Assembly (NCBI RefSeq): GCF_002778015.1
Contig: NZ_NJPP01000011.1
Location: 1 to 49,705, forward strand
DNA: 49,705 nt
Origin: Bartonella tribocorum
GTDB lineage: Bacteria > Pseudomonadota > Alphaproteobacteria > Rhizobiales > Rhizobiaceae
Direction of reading: 5' to 3'
Shown here: positions 1-10,488 of the stretch, piece by piece
How the letters are laid out: the number at the start of each line of letters is the position of its first letter
Numbering within the stretch: position 1 is the stretch's first letter
The notes under the pieces: generated by a model
Told to the model about the DNA's origin: nothing
Seen by the model: only the letters and a program-made list of their open reading frames with translations
Database searches by the model: none
Made by a program: the position numbers and the translations under genes

Positions 1-662
1 AATTTATATATTAAAAGAGAATTTTTTATCTACGAATAACTGTTTTAAGAAAAATAAATGAAATTATTCCCTTATTATTTAAAATTTACGACCCTATAAA
101 AAGAGTTTTAAAAAAAATATAAATAATATTCATTTCATCTTAATACTGAATAATTTTAACGTATCTTATCCTATTAGTGTCCTTAATCACTCTCTTGTGC
201 TCTTTGAATTGAAAAGAGCTTTCTTAAAAAATGATTCAGTAACAAACGGATATTCATTAATTTTCCGGAAAATAAACCATCAAGCCCTTCTTGCCAATTT
301 TTGGATACTCTCAAAAGCTTTGACCACCCCTTAAAATAGAATTATTTTATTAAAATACCTTTTATATATTCTTTCTTTGCTCTCAATAAAAGCTTTTATT
401 ATTTTTCGAAATTCTCTTTATAGGCATAAAAATATGCCCTCTCAATAACAAAAAAATCGCAAATGTGAGGGATTTGAAAGCCATAATACCTATTGAACAA
501 TAATGCAATTAATAATGTATAATACTTAAAAACAACCCAAAGTACAGCGTCAACAAAAACACCATATGCCTTATCGATACAACCAAATTAAGCAATATAA
601 AACTTCATAATAGCCGTATTTAATATCAGTCTATTTATCGAATATAAAGAGTTACATCACTC
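1..662. other. AT-rich stretch without a recognisable gene
   Basis: This stretch is strongly AT-rich and full of stop codons in all frames. I see no RNA gene or conserved coding signature. It may be eroded coding DNA, as is common between core operons in Bartonella, but nothing in it can be named. Confidence 0.5.
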
Positions 663-897
663 ATGAAATATACCATAACATTTATTGTTTTATTTTCTCT
701 ATTAGATACTTTTGTTTGCTCTATTAACATCACTTGGAGATACGAAAGGGAACGATATGAATCGATACAATAAACTTTATCAGTCATATCTCAATAGCAA
801 CTGTAAAGGCCCAGAATATTGCGAAAAAGAGGAAAGAGCAAAAGGGCATATAAAAATGTTTAAAAGTAAAATAGAACCTGTCACATTGACAGAATAG
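663..897 (+). pseudogene. Frameshifted small secreted-protein-like gene
   Basis: An ATG at 663 opens a frame whose first ~20 residues look like a signal peptide (MKYTITFIVLFSLLDTFVCS), but it stops after 36 codons at 771-773. The +1 frame, open from just after a TAG at 703-705 to the TAG at 895-897, gives a polar, Lys/Glu-rich tail with two Cys (motif CKGPEYCEKEERA). Signal peptide plus polar Cys-containing tail suggests one small periplasmic or lipoprotein-like gene broken by a single indel around 705-735. The family is not recognised. A short internal start at 757 could still yield about 46 residues without a signal peptide. The frameshift reading is inference. Confidence 0.35.
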
Positions 898-1756
898 AAT
901 AAGGTATCGTTTTAAAAATATTGAATAAAACTAATTTTTGAATTTTCATGAATGAGGTATTTAAAAATATTACTCAAAAAACACGTGTTTTTTGCGGATT
1001 CTTCACTCTTTTTAGGTAAAAAACCTAATATGAAGGTCTGTTACATCGTCAAAGAGGATACTATTTGATTTATGGAGAAAAAACGTTTTTCTCGCAAAAC
1101 TTTAAGCAGACTTTAGTGATCCGATATTTGAATACATAGAAAAATTTTTTAATTCTCCAACGACCATTAGCCGAAAAGAACAAATCATCCCTATAGAAAA
1201 AATAATACCCTGTAATTTCCTTACCTATTTAAAATACAGCTATTGCCTTCATGATGACTGTATCACTATATCCTTTAATAGCATAAAAAATGTATAAGAC
1301 CTCCCATGCAATCTTGCTCTTAAAAAACAAGAAGAAACAAATCGTTAAGAAGCGTATTCTATGTTTTTAAATAATAAAAGAAGCGTTTGTGACTTACCAG
1401 CACAACAAAATAAAGTTTTGTATTTTTATTCCACAGAATAAAGCACTTCATATTTTTATAAGCATCGTATTGAAACCATTGAGCACAAATACTATTTTTA
1501 TCTCTTATTTAAAAGTAGAAAAATTATTTTCTGCCCTATTCATAAAAGCAATGAGCCAAGTGGATAAAAAACTCAATAGATCAAATCATCTTTAGCACAA
1601 AGATATAATATGGAGATCACGGAAATATCGTGATCGTCGTAATCTGCAATGTTCAATAAATCTTTGTATTGTATCCTTTATGAAAAAGGTTGAAGGCAAG
1701 GGTGAATATTCTCTCTAAGACAAATGAGTAAATGCACTACTACGATAATATGCATT
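898..1756. other. Gene-poor AT-rich region
   Basis: Only short open frames are present, the longest being 68 codons from a GTG at 1389 with no good ribosome binding site and no recognisable family. The texture is that of decayed coding DNA. Nothing here can be named. Confidence 0.45.
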
Positions 1757-1780
1757 AAAAAAAGCACGAAGTGTCTTTGC
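1757..1780 (-). terminator. Rho-independent terminator after gshA
   Basis: Read on the minus strand, just past the gshA stop, there is a short stem (AAAG-A-CAC, loop TTC, GTG-CTTT, with one bulged A) followed directly by a run of seven T. Position and shape fit an intrinsic terminator of the gshA transcript. Confidence 0.55.
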
Positions 1781-1787
1781 CTAAAAT

Positions 1788-3161
1788 TTAATAGGCACAT
1801 TCTAAAAATACAGGTTCGATAGACTCATCCCAAATAGAAGAGTAATGGGATAAAAGTTTTTCAGCATCTGTTTGCCCCGTCGCCACAACCTCTTCTAAAG
1901 GATGAAGAAAATTTGTCTCATCAAAACCATTTGCATCATACTGTTTGCGATTTTTTAAGCCCTTGCGAGCAATAGCAATAGTTTGACGGGCTAATTCTAA
2001 AAGAATGGTTTGACGAAAAGGGGTTTTTAGCCCTTCTTTGGGAACGCGTTGGCGCATATCTAAAACTTCTTCAAAACACCAATCTTTGGTCAAAGCCTCT
2101 GCCTCATTAAGCGCTTCTCTATCATAAAGAAGCCCAACCCAAAAAGCCGACAATGCACAGATGCGCTTCCAAGAACCGCCATCAGCTCCTCTCATTTCTA
2201 AAAATCTTTTTAAGCGGACTTCAGGAAATAACGTTGATAAGTGATTAATCCAATCTCCCATGTTTGGAATTGAATTTGCAACTTGTCCTCTTAGTGCTCC
2301 ATTCATAAACTGACGAAACGTTATATGGGTACAATCATAATAACGGCCATCCCGTACAACAAAATACATGGGAACATCAAGGGCCCATTCAACGTAATCA
2401 GCAAAACCAAAACGCTCAGAAAATACAAAGGGAAGAACGCCTGTCCTCTGATTATCTGTGTCACGCCAAATTTCAGAACGCCATGACAAAAAGCCATTTG
2501 GGCGTCCTTCTGTAAAAGGTGAACTTGCAAATAATGCGGTCGCAACAGACTGTAACTTCATGGATACTTGCATTTTTCGCCGCATATCACTTTCCGATGA
2601 AAAATCAAGATTAACCTGGACTGTTGATGTGCGATACATCATATTAAGACCATTATGCCCGACTTTCGGCATATAATCAGTCATAATCTGATAACGTGAT
2701 TTAGGCATTTTGGGTGTTTCAACTAACGTCCACTTTGGGCTGGCTCCTATCCCCAAAAAACCAATACCCAATGGTTCTGCAATTTTTTTGAGAAGAGCTA
2801 AATGTTCCATCAACTCATGATACGTATCACCTACTGTTTTTAATGGTGCCCCAGATAATTCAAATTGTCCTCCAGGTTCCAAAGAAATAGCTCCCTGATC
2901 AACTGTCCCTACGAGCCCAATAAGATTTCCTTCATCTAAAATAGGATTCCATCCTAAAGCGCTTTGCATTCCTTCTAATAGCGTTCGGATTCCCCTCTCA
3001 CCATCATAAGGAACAGGACGAAACCCCTCTCTATAAAATGGAAATTTTTCATGTTCTGTACCAATACGCCAATCATTTTCTGCTTTATACCCTCCTTGGA
3101 AATAGCTAACCAAGGAATCTAAGTTATAAACTTCACTTTCATCCATTATATCAAGCGCCAT
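1788..3161 (-). CDS. gshA: Glutamate-cysteine ligase (proteobacterial type 2)
   Basis: The 457-residue product is the ATP-dependent ligase that joins glutamate and cysteine, the first step of glutathione synthesis, in the cytoplasm. The family signature IGTEHEKFPFYR is near residue 34, followed by the substrate-loop motif SLEPGGQFELSG near 93-104 and the WRSEIW segment typical of the plant-like GshA of alphaproteobacteria. Length agrees with that family. The ATG at 3159-3161 is the first in frame. The gene lies 68 bp downstream of rsmE on the same strand, so the two are probably co-transcribed, with a T-tract hairpin closing the unit. No gshB is in the window. No damaged motif is visible. Confidence 0.95.
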   Translation of the reverse strand: MALDIMDESEVYNLDSLVSYFQGGYKAENDWRIGTEHEKFPFYREGFRPVPYDGERGIRTLLEGMQSALGWNPILDEGNLIGLVGTVDQGAISLEPGGQFELSGAPLKTVGDTYHELMEHLALLKKIAEPLGIGFLGIGASPKWTLVETPKMPKSRYQIMTDYMPKVGHNGLNMMYRTSTVQVNLDFSSESDMRRKMQVSMKLQSVATALFASSPFTEGRPNGFLSWRSEIWRDTDNQRTGVLPFVFSERFGFADYVEWALDVPMYFVVRDGRYYDCTHITFRQFMNGALRGQVANSIPNMGDWINHLSTLFPEVRLKRFLEMRGADGGSWKRICALSAFWVGLLYDREALNEAEALTKDWCFEEVLDMRQRVPKEGLKTPFRQTILLELARQTIAIARKGLKNRKQYDANGFDETNFLHPLEEVVATGQTDAEKLLSHYSSIWDESIEPVFLECAY

Positions 3162-3229
3162 AACTTATCGTATCCTATCATTGGTATTATCATCTTAAAT
3201 GAATTGTTTAGAATGATTTTACAGACATC

Positions 3230-3973
3230 TCAACCCATTGACCAATCCCCCACGGTAGCATTAAGAAGAGCCAAAGCCGCAACAGCGGCAGTGTCAGCAC
3301 GTAAAATACGTGGACCTAATGACATGGGAACCACAAAAGGATGCTTTTTTAAAAAGCTTCGCTCTTCTTCACTAAACCCACCTTCTGGTCCAATGAGAAC
3401 ACCAGGCGTTGTCATGTCATGCTTTTTAAAAGAAGGTAATGGATTAGGCGATTTATGCTCTTCATCACAAAAGAATAAAGGCTGTGTCTCATCCCAACGG
3501 GCTAAAAGCTCTGCTAATGATAGAGCCGATACGCATTCAGGGAGAGATAAAATGCCACATTGTTCAGAAGCTTCAATGACATTGGCTTCCATACGTGCCA
3601 TATTAATACGCGTAACCTGCGTATGATGCGTTATAACAGGCTGCAAAATCGATACCCCCATTTCAACAGCTTTCTGCACCATATAATCCAACCGCGCGTT
3701 TTTGAGTGGAGCAAAACAATAAATAAGATTGGAATGCGTCGTTTGTAATCTTTCTTGATGAATAAGCTGAACCACAACATATTTTTTCTTAACAATGATA
3801 AGTTTAGCAAGCCATTCACCATCCTGTCCATTAAAAAGTAGAATTTCTGCTCCTTCTTTCATCCGTAAAACATGCACAAGATAAAAAGCTTGTGCTCCCT
3901 CTAGCTTTATTTCTTCATTCAAAACCAATGTCTGTCGGATAAATAATCTTTTAAGTTTATAATTTATGCGCAT
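3230..3973 (-). CDS. rsmE: 16S rRNA (uracil-1498-N3)-methyltransferase RsmE
   Basis: This 247-residue SPOUT-class methyltransferase should methylate N3 of U1498 in helix 44 of 16S rRNA using S-adenosylmethionine. The C-terminal knot is clear: IGPEGGFSEEE near residue 194 and LGPRILRADTAAVAAL near 220-235 form the SAM-binding deep trefoil knot. The N-terminal PUA-like part (FIRQTLVLNEEIKLEG...HVLRMKEG) is also present. Length is normal for the family. In many Rhizobiales rsmE lies beside gshA, as here, which supports both calls. The ATG at 3971-3973 begins the frame. Confidence 0.93.
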   Translation of the reverse strand: MRINYKLKRLFIRQTLVLNEEIKLEGAQAFYLVHVLRMKEGAEILLFNGQDGEWLAKLIIVKKKYVVVQLIHQERLQTTHSNLIYCFAPLKNARLDYMVQKAVEMGVSILQPVITHHTQVTRINMARMEANVIEASEQCGILSLPECVSALSLAELLARWDETQPLFFCDEEHKSPNPLPSFKKHDMTTPGVLIGPEGGFSEEERSFLKKHPFVVPMSLGPRILRADTAAVAALALLNATVGDWSMG

Positions 3974-4204
3974 AAAGTCTTGCCAATGCTCACTATCGTC
4001 TTCAAGAAATGGAAAAAATATATAACAAAAAGAAAAAATTATATCTATAAAACTATTCTATATTAAAGAATTATAGAGTTTTTTAGCTTTATGAGATATT
4101 GGTTGGAACCAATAGATCTTTAAGTGATTCTGCTTTCATAAAAGTTTAAGTAATGCACCATTCATCTTTGCATTCAGTTATTAATGCATCAGTGGAGGAA
4201 AGAC

Positions 4205-4348
4205 ATGTCTGCGAAAAAAGCTACAATTATTACGATTACAGCCCTCTTAGCCTTTATTTTAATTACGATAGGGATTGGTTCTGTTGGAGCAGATGGAAAG
4301 TATAACGTTACCAAAGATGGCTATGGTATTTCTTCTCAGATTCAATAA
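4205..4348 (+). CDS. Small single-pass membrane protein, 47 residues
   Basis: An ATG at 4205 follows a strong ribosome binding site (GTGGAGGAAAG) and opens a 47-codon frame that ends at a TAA at 4346-4348. The product begins MSAKKATIITITALLAFILI, a basic start followed by a hydrophobic segment of about 20 residues. It ends in a short polar tail (GADGKYNVTKDGYGISSQIQ). This is the layout of a tiny inner-membrane protein. The strong RBS and clean codon pattern argue that it is real, although it is short. I do not recognise the family. The stop codon lies inside an 18-bp tandem duplication, so the C-terminus may have been remodelled. Confidence 0.65.
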   Translation: MSAKKATIITITALLAFILITIGIGSVGADGKYNVTKDGYGISSQIQ

Positions 4349-4371
4349 GTACTTCAGATTCAATAAGTACT
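4336..4371. repeat. 18-bp perfect tandem duplication across a stop codon
   Basis: The unit TCAGATTCAATAAGTACT occurs twice head to tail (4336-4353 and 4354-4371). The first copy contains the stop codon of the 47-residue membrane protein gene. Confidence 0.9.
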
Positions 4372-4683
4372 GGCCGATATACCCTTAAAGTTTTAAATGC
4401 AACAAAATGTTTTTTAGCAATTTTCTAAGATTTGCACTCATACTATGAATTTCTTGTATTTGAAAGATTCCATAGAGAGGCATTTTTATTTCTCTCTTCA
4501 ACCGTTTATCTACATACCAACTGCACTTGTGAGTGAGAGGAAGGTTTTTGGTTTCATCACGAACAAATTTAAAATAAGAGAATCTCACAATATTGTAACC
4601 TCTTATTTAAATTTAAAGGCAGCTTTAAATTTTAAATAGATAAATTATCATTATAAAAATGTTGTACAAATGAAAAACGGTAT
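4372..4683. other. Non-coding stretch
   Basis: This AT-rich stretch lies between two convergent genes. Only short opposing open frames without ribosome binding sites are present. No clear terminator hairpin was found. Confidence 0.5.
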
Positions 4684-6567
4684 TTAATCTACATCACTGT
4701 CTTTTATAATCAAAAAATTACCATGATCTTGTCCCTTAGAGCTTAAAGAAAATGCAAAAGGCCATGCAAGGCTATTAGCAAGACATTGAACATCTTTACA
4801 TAGAGTTTCTGATCTATGGTTTTTGCGTAATTGTGCCTGTAATATCAATGCATTCTGCTTCTCTTGGGCAATAGCCGTTGCAATGGTTCCCTGTATGGAT
4901 AAACTCAAATCTGCAGTACGCATCAATGACTCTGTCACCTTCATCATACCCTCTGAAAAGCTTGCCTGAATATCCCATTGATCAAAACTTGTAGAGAGAG
5001 AAGCATTATTTGTTAAAATAAATTGTTCATTTTTTGCAAGCCTTGTTTGTAATTCATTCAAATCATACCCTAAGAGCCGACCAGCAGACATCTTCAGTGT
5101 TAATCCACCCTGCATTTTTGTAAAAACTTCTATCCAAGAATCCGTAAATGTTTGTACCGTTGCGGTAAAATTTGTTTTGCTCTGTACAAATGGAATAAAC
5201 CCTAAGGTTTCTAATGCCTTCTGTGTATCAATAGAAGACCCTGAAATATTTCCTCCAATACGTATTTTCTCTCCAGTCGACGTAATTTCAATATTACTTT
5301 GAACGGATCCATCCCAAATATTCGCATGTCCAAGATCAAAAATCCCATGCCCATCTCTTATTTGTATCGCAGTCGCTAAATTTGTGAGCGAAATATTTCC
5401 TACTTTAGCTTGTGGTGCTGAAAGCCGGATATCCAGTCCAATACGATCAAAAAGCACCATATCAAAGAATGATTTTTTTCTTTTAACCGAAAAAAATATG
5501 GAGCCCAAGAGGTTAAAGTCTAGGTTATCAAAAGCTAAAGAGCCCATGATATTTGGGACATTATCTTGAAAATCAAGTTCCAAAGCCCCACGTGCATTGG
5601 CTTTCCCCATCGTAAATGTAATATTGTTCATTTGGATATGCATTGGTCGCGCTAAAAATTGAGATTCCCATACAATGGGTATTTGAAATCTATGTCCCCT
5701 AAATTGTTTCCCTCCAACCCAAGATAAAGTCTGATTCCAGCCCGGTGAACGCATCGACACCTTTCCGTCAAAAATATAATATTCAGATAACCGAGCCTGT
5801 CCTGTGAAGGTTATTCCCCCACGTACAGAATTAAGACTTGCCTTAATCTGGCTTTTTCCTCCTGCCAAAAGTAACAATGCTTGAGAAGCATCAATTGATA
5901 ATTTTGTAAATTCTCCGCGCCAACGAGCATCTGCACGAAAACGTACTTCCTCAGTCGATTCCGGCCAATCTAAAGTAGCATTTAATCCTGTTATTTTTTC
6001 TGCTACCCCTGAAAGGCTATCATGATACACAAGAGAACCACTTTCAATGACAACCCGCCCAAAAGGTTGTTTTAAAAGGTGTTCTATCTCTAAATGTTCA
6101 GGATTATGTTTTAATATTTCACGCGCCTTTTGTATGGCTAATCCTAAGGCACCTTGTGAGCAAGAAAATCGATCAAAAAAATCTGCCATTGTTTTAACGG
6201 GCTTTTCCATAACAAATTGAGGACGTACAATCCGCGTCTCTGAAAAAGAAATGCGTCCCCGAAAAAGATCAACGACAGAAAGATCAACTGTTATTGACTC
6301 AGCCTCCATTAATGGCGCAGCATTATCTCTTTTTGATGTTAAAGTAACACCGGAAAGAAACGCCTTAGGATAAGGAAAAAGATTTAATCGCGGTGGATCA
6401 CGCAATTGCACATTATACCCTGTCCATGCACTCAACTCTTGCGCTAAACGAACACGAATCATATCCGTAGAAACAAGATAAGGTAAAACAAGAATCCCCA
6501 CTCCAAATAAAAAGATAATTGTAATAAAAATTCCGCTCAAAAATTTTGTTATTCTGATGCGCACCAT
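4684..6567 (-). CDS. AsmA family protein
   Basis: The 627-residue product starts with a basic stretch and one strong hydrophobic segment (about residues 9-30, FLSGIFITIIFLFGVGILVL). The typical AsmA N-terminal pattern follows (VQLRDPPRLNLFPYPKAFLSGV), then a long beta-rich region expected to lie in the periplasm. AsmA-like proteins belong to the bridge-like lipid-transfer group and influence outer-membrane lipid or protein assembly; the exact client here is unknown. The C-terminal part (near 440-560) resembles the AsmA_2 region. Cys pairs near the end (LCKDVQCLAN) are unusual and could form a disulfide. The ATG at 6565-6567 is used. It is transcribed alone, divergently from folD. Confidence 0.8.
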   Translation of the reverse strand: MVRIRITKFLSGIFITIIFLFGVGILVLPYLVSTDMIRVRLAQELSAWTGYNVQLRDPPRLNLFPYPKAFLSGVTLTSKRDNAAPLMEAESITVDLSVVDLFRGRISFSETRIVRPQFVMEKPVKTMADFFDRFSCSQGALGLAIQKAREILKHNPEHLEIEHLLKQPFGRVVIESGSLVYHDSLSGVAEKITGLNATLDWPESTEEVRFRADARWRGEFTKLSIDASQALLLLAGGKSQIKASLNSVRGGITFTGQARLSEYYIFDGKVSMRSPGWNQTLSWVGGKQFRGHRFQIPIVWESQFLARPMHIQMNNITFTMGKANARGALELDFQDNVPNIMGSLAFDNLDFNLLGSIFFSVKRKKSFFDMVLFDRIGLDIRLSAPQAKVGNISLTNLATAIQIRDGHGIFDLGHANIWDGSVQSNIEITSTGEKIRIGGNISGSSIDTQKALETLGFIPFVQSKTNFTATVQTFTDSWIEVFTKMQGGLTLKMSAGRLLGYDLNELQTRLAKNEQFILTNNASLSTSFDQWDIQASFSEGMMKVTESLMRTADLSLSIQGTIATAIAQEKQNALILQAQLRKNHRSETLCKDVQCLANSLAWPFAFSLSSKGQDHGNFLIIKDSDVD

Positions 6568-6879
6568 ATCCCTCTACACGAATCCCCTATAGCCGCTTAA
6601 ATACGAACTTAAATGATCGTTAAAAAGCTTTTTATAAATCTATAATTCACCATATACATTTTTTATTTTCATTATTTTTGTTCTTTATCCAAAATTTATT
6701 CAAACAACAATATTGTTGCTTCTTTATAAAACACTTATTTAAAACTCCTCTAAAAATATAAATCCACAATATTATCAAACCATTCTTATTGTTCTTATAT
6801 AAATATTTTTATTAAACTCTATCGTATTATTAGAAAATGTTTTACAAAAAACAAACTGCCTTACCGAAAGGATGTCTTA
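6568..6879. other. Divergent intergenic region between the AsmA-like gene and folD
   Basis: About 310 bp of very AT-rich sequence must carry the promoters for both divergent genes. The folD ribosome binding site (GAAAGGATGT) is seen just before its ATG. No repeat or RNA element was recognised. Confidence 0.5.
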
Positions 6880-7779
6880 ATGAATAATATTATCGACGGA
6901 AAAAAACTTGCTGAAGAGATTATTGTAAAAGTTAAGGCTGAAACAAAAAAACTCCGCAATAACTATAATATACAACCTGGTATCGCTGTTATTATCGTTG
7001 GAGACGATCCTGCAAGCCAAGTTTATGTCGCCTCAAAAAATAAAAAAGCTGAAGAATGTGGTTTTTTTTCAATCAAACATACCCTTTCCAAAGAAACGCA
7101 AGAAAAAGAACTCCTCCAACTCATTGCAACATTAAATTCTGATCCCCAAATTCATGGTATTTTGGTACAACTTCCCTTGCCCCCCCACATGAATACAAAC
7201 CGCATAACACAAGCTGTTTCTTTCCAAAAAGATGTTGATGGTTTCCATTATATCAATGTAGGAAAACTCGCAGCAAATGCACTTGAAGATGCTATTATTC
7301 CCTGCACACCAGCTGGTGCTATGATGATGATTGAACAACAATGTGGGAAAGATTTATCTGGTCTTGATGCTGTTGTCGTTGGTCGTTCTAATATTGTTGG
7401 CAAGCCTATGGCCGCCCTTTTAACAGCAGCCAATGCCACTGTAACAATAGCCCACAGTCATACCCGTGACCTTGATGATGTATGTCGTAGTGCTGATATT
7501 CTCGTGGCAGCTGTAGGCCGCCCACAAATGATTAAAAAAGACTGGATTAAAAAGGGTGCGATTGTTATTGATGTAGGCATCAATCGCATTCCAGCTCCAG
7601 AAAAAGGTGTAGGAAAAACGCGTCTCGTTGGGGATGTCGATTTTGAAAGTGTAAAAGAAAAAGCCGCTGTAATCACCCCTGTTCCAGGAGGCGTTGGCCC
7701 CATGACAATTGCCATGCTTATGTTTAATACACTTAAAGCTGCCGCTCGATTACACAATCTTCCTGTACCAAAATTCTAA
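6880..7779 (+). CDS. folD: Bifunctional methylenetetrahydrofolate dehydrogenase / methenyltetrahydrofolate cyclohydrolase
   Basis: The 299-residue cytoplasmic enzyme interconverts 5,10-methylene-THF, 5,10-methenyl-THF and 10-formyl-THF with NADP. The substrate-site motif [14 protein letters not shown] (residues 48-61) carries the conserved Tyr and Lys. [11 protein letters not shown] lies near 94-104, the cofactor loop [12 protein letters not shown] near 164-175, and the C-terminal signature [15 protein letters not shown] near 268-282. Length is normal. It is a single-gene unit, with a weak inverted repeat (AATCATT-ATA-AATGATT at 7790-7806) between it and the convergent edd that could end either transcript. 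Confidence 0.96.
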   Translation: MNNIIDGKKLAEEIIVKVKAETKKLRNNYNIQPGIAVIIVGDDPASQVYVASKNKKAEECGFFSIKHTLSKETQEKELLQLIATLNSDPQIHGILVQLPLPPHMNTNRITQAVSFQKDVDGFHYINVGKLAANALEDAIIPCTPAGAMMMIEQQCGKDLSGLDAVVVGRSNIVGKPMAALLTAANATVTIAHSHTRDLDDVCRSADILVAAVGRPQMIKKDWIKKGAIVIDVGINRIPAPEKGVGKTRLVGDVDFESVKEKAAVITPVPGGVGPMTIAMLMFNTLKAAARLHNLPVPKF

Positions 7780-7844
7780 GAATTGTAACAATCATTATAA
7801 ATGATTTCATTGCACATGGTTTTCCTTGTTTCTTTTTACATGCC

Positions 7845-9668
7845 TCATGTCATAAAAACAGATGCCCCTTGATCTGCACGATTAACTGATTGACGAAAAA
7901 CACGAAAAAGTTCACGTCCAACACCATATTCGTTTTTTGAAAGATCAGGAGGTGTGATTGTTCGCGCGTTAAATTTTGCTAAATCCTCTAAAAGAGTTAA
8001 CTTGCCTCCATGAATATCAAGGGAAACAATGTCACCATCTTGCAAACGCGCAATGGGACCATTCTCCAAAGCTTCTGGTATCACATGGATGGCCGCAGGA
8101 ACTTTTCCTGATGCTCCGGACATACGACCATCGGTTATCAATGCTATCCTTTGACCGCGATCTTGTAAAACGCCTAAAATGGTGGTTAATTTATGAAGCT
8201 CTGGCATACCATTGGCTTTTGGTCCTTGGTAGCGAATAACAGCGATAAAATCTTTATCATGCAACGCTCCAGATTGAAAAGATTTTTGGAGTTCCTCTTG
8301 ATTATTAAAGACAAGAACTGGTGCTTTAATCTGCCAATATTCTGGTTTAACAGATGAAACTTTTATAATAGCCGTTCCTAAATCTCCCGATAAAACACGA
8401 AGACCTCCCTCAGATTGAAATGGTTTTTTCCACCCTGCAAGCACCTTATGATCACCACTTTCCTTAAGAGCGGCTTCACGCACCACATAGCCATCCGTAG
8501 AAAGCTTTGCTTCAATTGCATAAGCATTGAGATCTTGACCAAAAACTGTAGAAACGTCTTCATGTACTAAACCGGCCTCAATAAGCTCGCGAATAATAAA
8601 TCCTATCCCCCCTGCTGCATAAAAATGATTGATATCAGCCAAACCATTCGGATAAATTCGCGCTAGAAGAGGGACATGGCATGAAATTTCTGCAATATCA
8701 TGCCATGTTAATTGAATACCGCAAGCCGCAGCTATAGCCATCAAATGAATCGTATGATTGGTAGAACCTCCTGTGGCATTTAACCCTACAATGGCATTCA
8801 CAAAAGAACGCTCATCAATGATCATACCAAGTGGTCTATAATGATCACCAAGATCCGTCATTTCAAGTACACGCTTTGTCGCTTCTTTTGTTAAAGCATC
8901 ACGCAACGGTGTATTCGCATTGACAAAAGAAGCTCCCGGCATATGCAGCCCCATCATCTCCAGTATCACTTGATTTGAGTTAGCAGTCCCATAGAATGTA
9001 CATGTTCCTGGTCCATGATAAGAACGGGATTCTGATTCCAAGAGTGTCTGGCGATCTATTTTGTTTTCCGCGTAAAGTTGACGTATTTTTGCTTTTTCAT
9101 CATTCCCTTGACCTGTTGTCATAGGACCAGCGGGTATAAAAATTCCTGGTAAGTGACCAAATGTTAGTGCACCAATCAATAAACCGGGAACGATTTTATC
9201 GCACACCCCAAGATACAATGCTGCATCAAAGATATCGTGTGATAGGCTTATCGCTGTCGCCATTGCAATCACTTCACGTGAAAAAAGGGAAAGCTCCATG
9301 CCCGCATTCCCTTGCGTTACACCATCGCACATCGCAGGAACCCCCCCTGCTACCTGTGCAACCCCACCAACCATACGGGCTGCCTCTTTAATTAAATGAG
9401 GAAACTTTTCAAAAGGTTGATGGGCTGAAAGTATATCGTTATATGCTGTGATAATGCCAATATTCCCAACGATATTTCCCTTCAAACGCTCTTTGTCTAT
9501 TGTACCACAAGCAGCAAAACCATGAGCCTGATTGGCGCATCCCAAAAAACTCCGCTTGGGACGATGAGTCTGCGCATTCGCAATACGATCTAAATAAATT
9601 TCTCGTGTAGGTCGAGAGCGTTCATAAATCCTTCGTGTAACAGTAGAAATTGTCCTGGAAAGTGCCAT
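7845..9668 (-). CDS. edd: 6-phosphogluconate dehydratase
   Basis: The 607-residue enzyme dehydrates 6-phosphogluconate to 2-keto-3-deoxy-6-phosphogluconate, the first dedicated Entner-Doudoroff step. It belongs to the IlvD/Edd family: the iron-sulfur cysteines are seen in [21 protein letters not shown] and [15 protein letters not shown], and [14 protein letters not shown] and [16 protein letters not shown] are family signatures. It is the last gene of zwf-pgl-edd, 55 bp after pgl, with its own strong RBS (GGGGGGAG) before the ATG. KDPG aldolase (eda) is not in the window, so completion of the pathway cannot be judged from here. Confidence 0.95.
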   Translation of the reverse strand: MALSRTISTVTRRIYERSRPTREIYLDRIANAQTHRPKRSFLGCANQAHGFAACGTIDKERLKGNIVGNIGIITAYNDILSAHQPFEKFPHLIKEAARMVGGVAQVAGGVPAMCDGVTQGNAGMELSLFSREVIAMATAISLSHDIFDAALYLGVCDKIVPGLLIGALTFGHLPGIFIPAGPMTTGQGNDEKAKIRQLYAENKIDRQTLLESESRSYHGPGTCTFYGTANSNQVILEMMGLHMPGASFVNANTPLRDALTKEATKRVLEMTDLGDHYRPLGMIIDERSFVNAIVGLNATGGSTNHTIHLMAIAAACGIQLTWHDIAEISCHVPLLARIYPNGLADINHFYAAGGIGFIIRELIEAGLVHEDVSTVFGQDLNAYAIEAKLSTDGYVVREAALKESGDHKVLAGWKKPFQSEGGLRVLSGDLGTAIIKVSSVKPEYWQIKAPVLVFNNQEELQKSFQSGALHDKDFIAVIRYQGPKANGMPELHKLTTILGVLQDRGQRIALITDGRMSGASGKVPAAIHVIPEALENGPIARLQDGDIVSLDIHGGKLTLLEDLAKFNARTITPPDLSKNEYGVGRELFRVFRQSVNRADQGASVFMT

Positions 9669-9723
9669 AACTCCCCCCTTTCATTGATGCTCTCCCCTCA
9701 TTCATTAAAGAGAGAGTGCATTT

Positions 9724-10476
9724 CTATTCACCGTGTCTCTCATATTCTGATTCACCTATTTCATTTTCTGCAGGCGACCAATAAACCTGAACAAGATGAG
9801 GAGAATTACGCAAAACCGCCCGAACCGGCATTTCTATTTCAGCTCCCTCTTGGCAAGCTTCTTCAAAACAATTGCGTTTCTGAGCACCTTCAAAATGGAG
9901 AATAATGCAACGAGATTGCATAATAACTGGCAAAGTGAGTGAGAGTCTTGGCTCAACAGCGCTCTTGGCATGAAGTGGTAAAACAAGTGCTTGTGTTCGA
10001 AGATCAAGTGCTTGCTTTAGACGATCAGCATCAGGAAAAAAGGAAGCCGTATGTCCATCAATCCCCATTCCTAAAACAACAACATCAAAGGGTTTCGGCA
10101 AAGTATTAACACGGCTTGCTGCTGAAAAAGCAGCAAGTTCAACGGTACGTGCCTTATGATAAAGTCCTACAAAACGTGCTTTAGCTGCAAAATTTTGTAA
10201 CAAATAACGCTGCACCATATATTCATTTGAACGCTCATCGTGTATAGGGACAAAACGTTCATCGACCAAAGTAATAATGATATTTTGCCAATCAATATCT
10301 GCTTTTGATAAATAATGAAAAAACAATTCTGGCGTTTTACCACCAGACACCGCTAAAACAGCTTTCTTGCGCTCAAGAACAGACACACTAAGCTCTGCTG
10401 CTACCCGATCTGCTAATGCGACTGCTAAAGACGTAGGCGTTTCAAAATCTAAACGATCAATATTAATTTTATACAT
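9724..10476 (-). CDS. pgl: 6-phosphogluconolactonase
   Basis: The 250-residue enzyme hydrolyses 6-phosphogluconolactone to 6-phosphogluconate. The sugar-phosphate binding motif LAVSGGKTPELFF lies near residues 42-54, TLVDERFVPIHDERSNE near 71-87, and GMGIDGHTASFFPDADRL near 138-155; all are diagnostic of the Pgl/DevB family. Length is normal. It starts 12 bp after zwf, so the two are co-transcribed and act in sequence. The C-terminal tail beyond the catalytic core is rich in Glu (about the last 15 residues). Confidence 0.94.
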   Translation of the reverse strand: MYKINIDRLDFETPTSLAVALADRVAAELSVSVLERKKAVLAVSGGKTPELFFHYLSKADIDWQNIIITLVDERFVPIHDERSNEYMVQRYLLQNFAAKARFVGLYHKARTVELAAFSAASRVNTLPKPFDVVVLGMGIDGHTASFFPDADRLKQALDLRTQALVLPLHAKSAVEPRLSLTLPVIMQSRCIILHFEGAQKRNCFEEACQEGAEIEMPVRAVLRNSPHLVQVYWSPAENEIGESEYERHGE

Positions 10477-10488
10477 AACTTAATTGCT

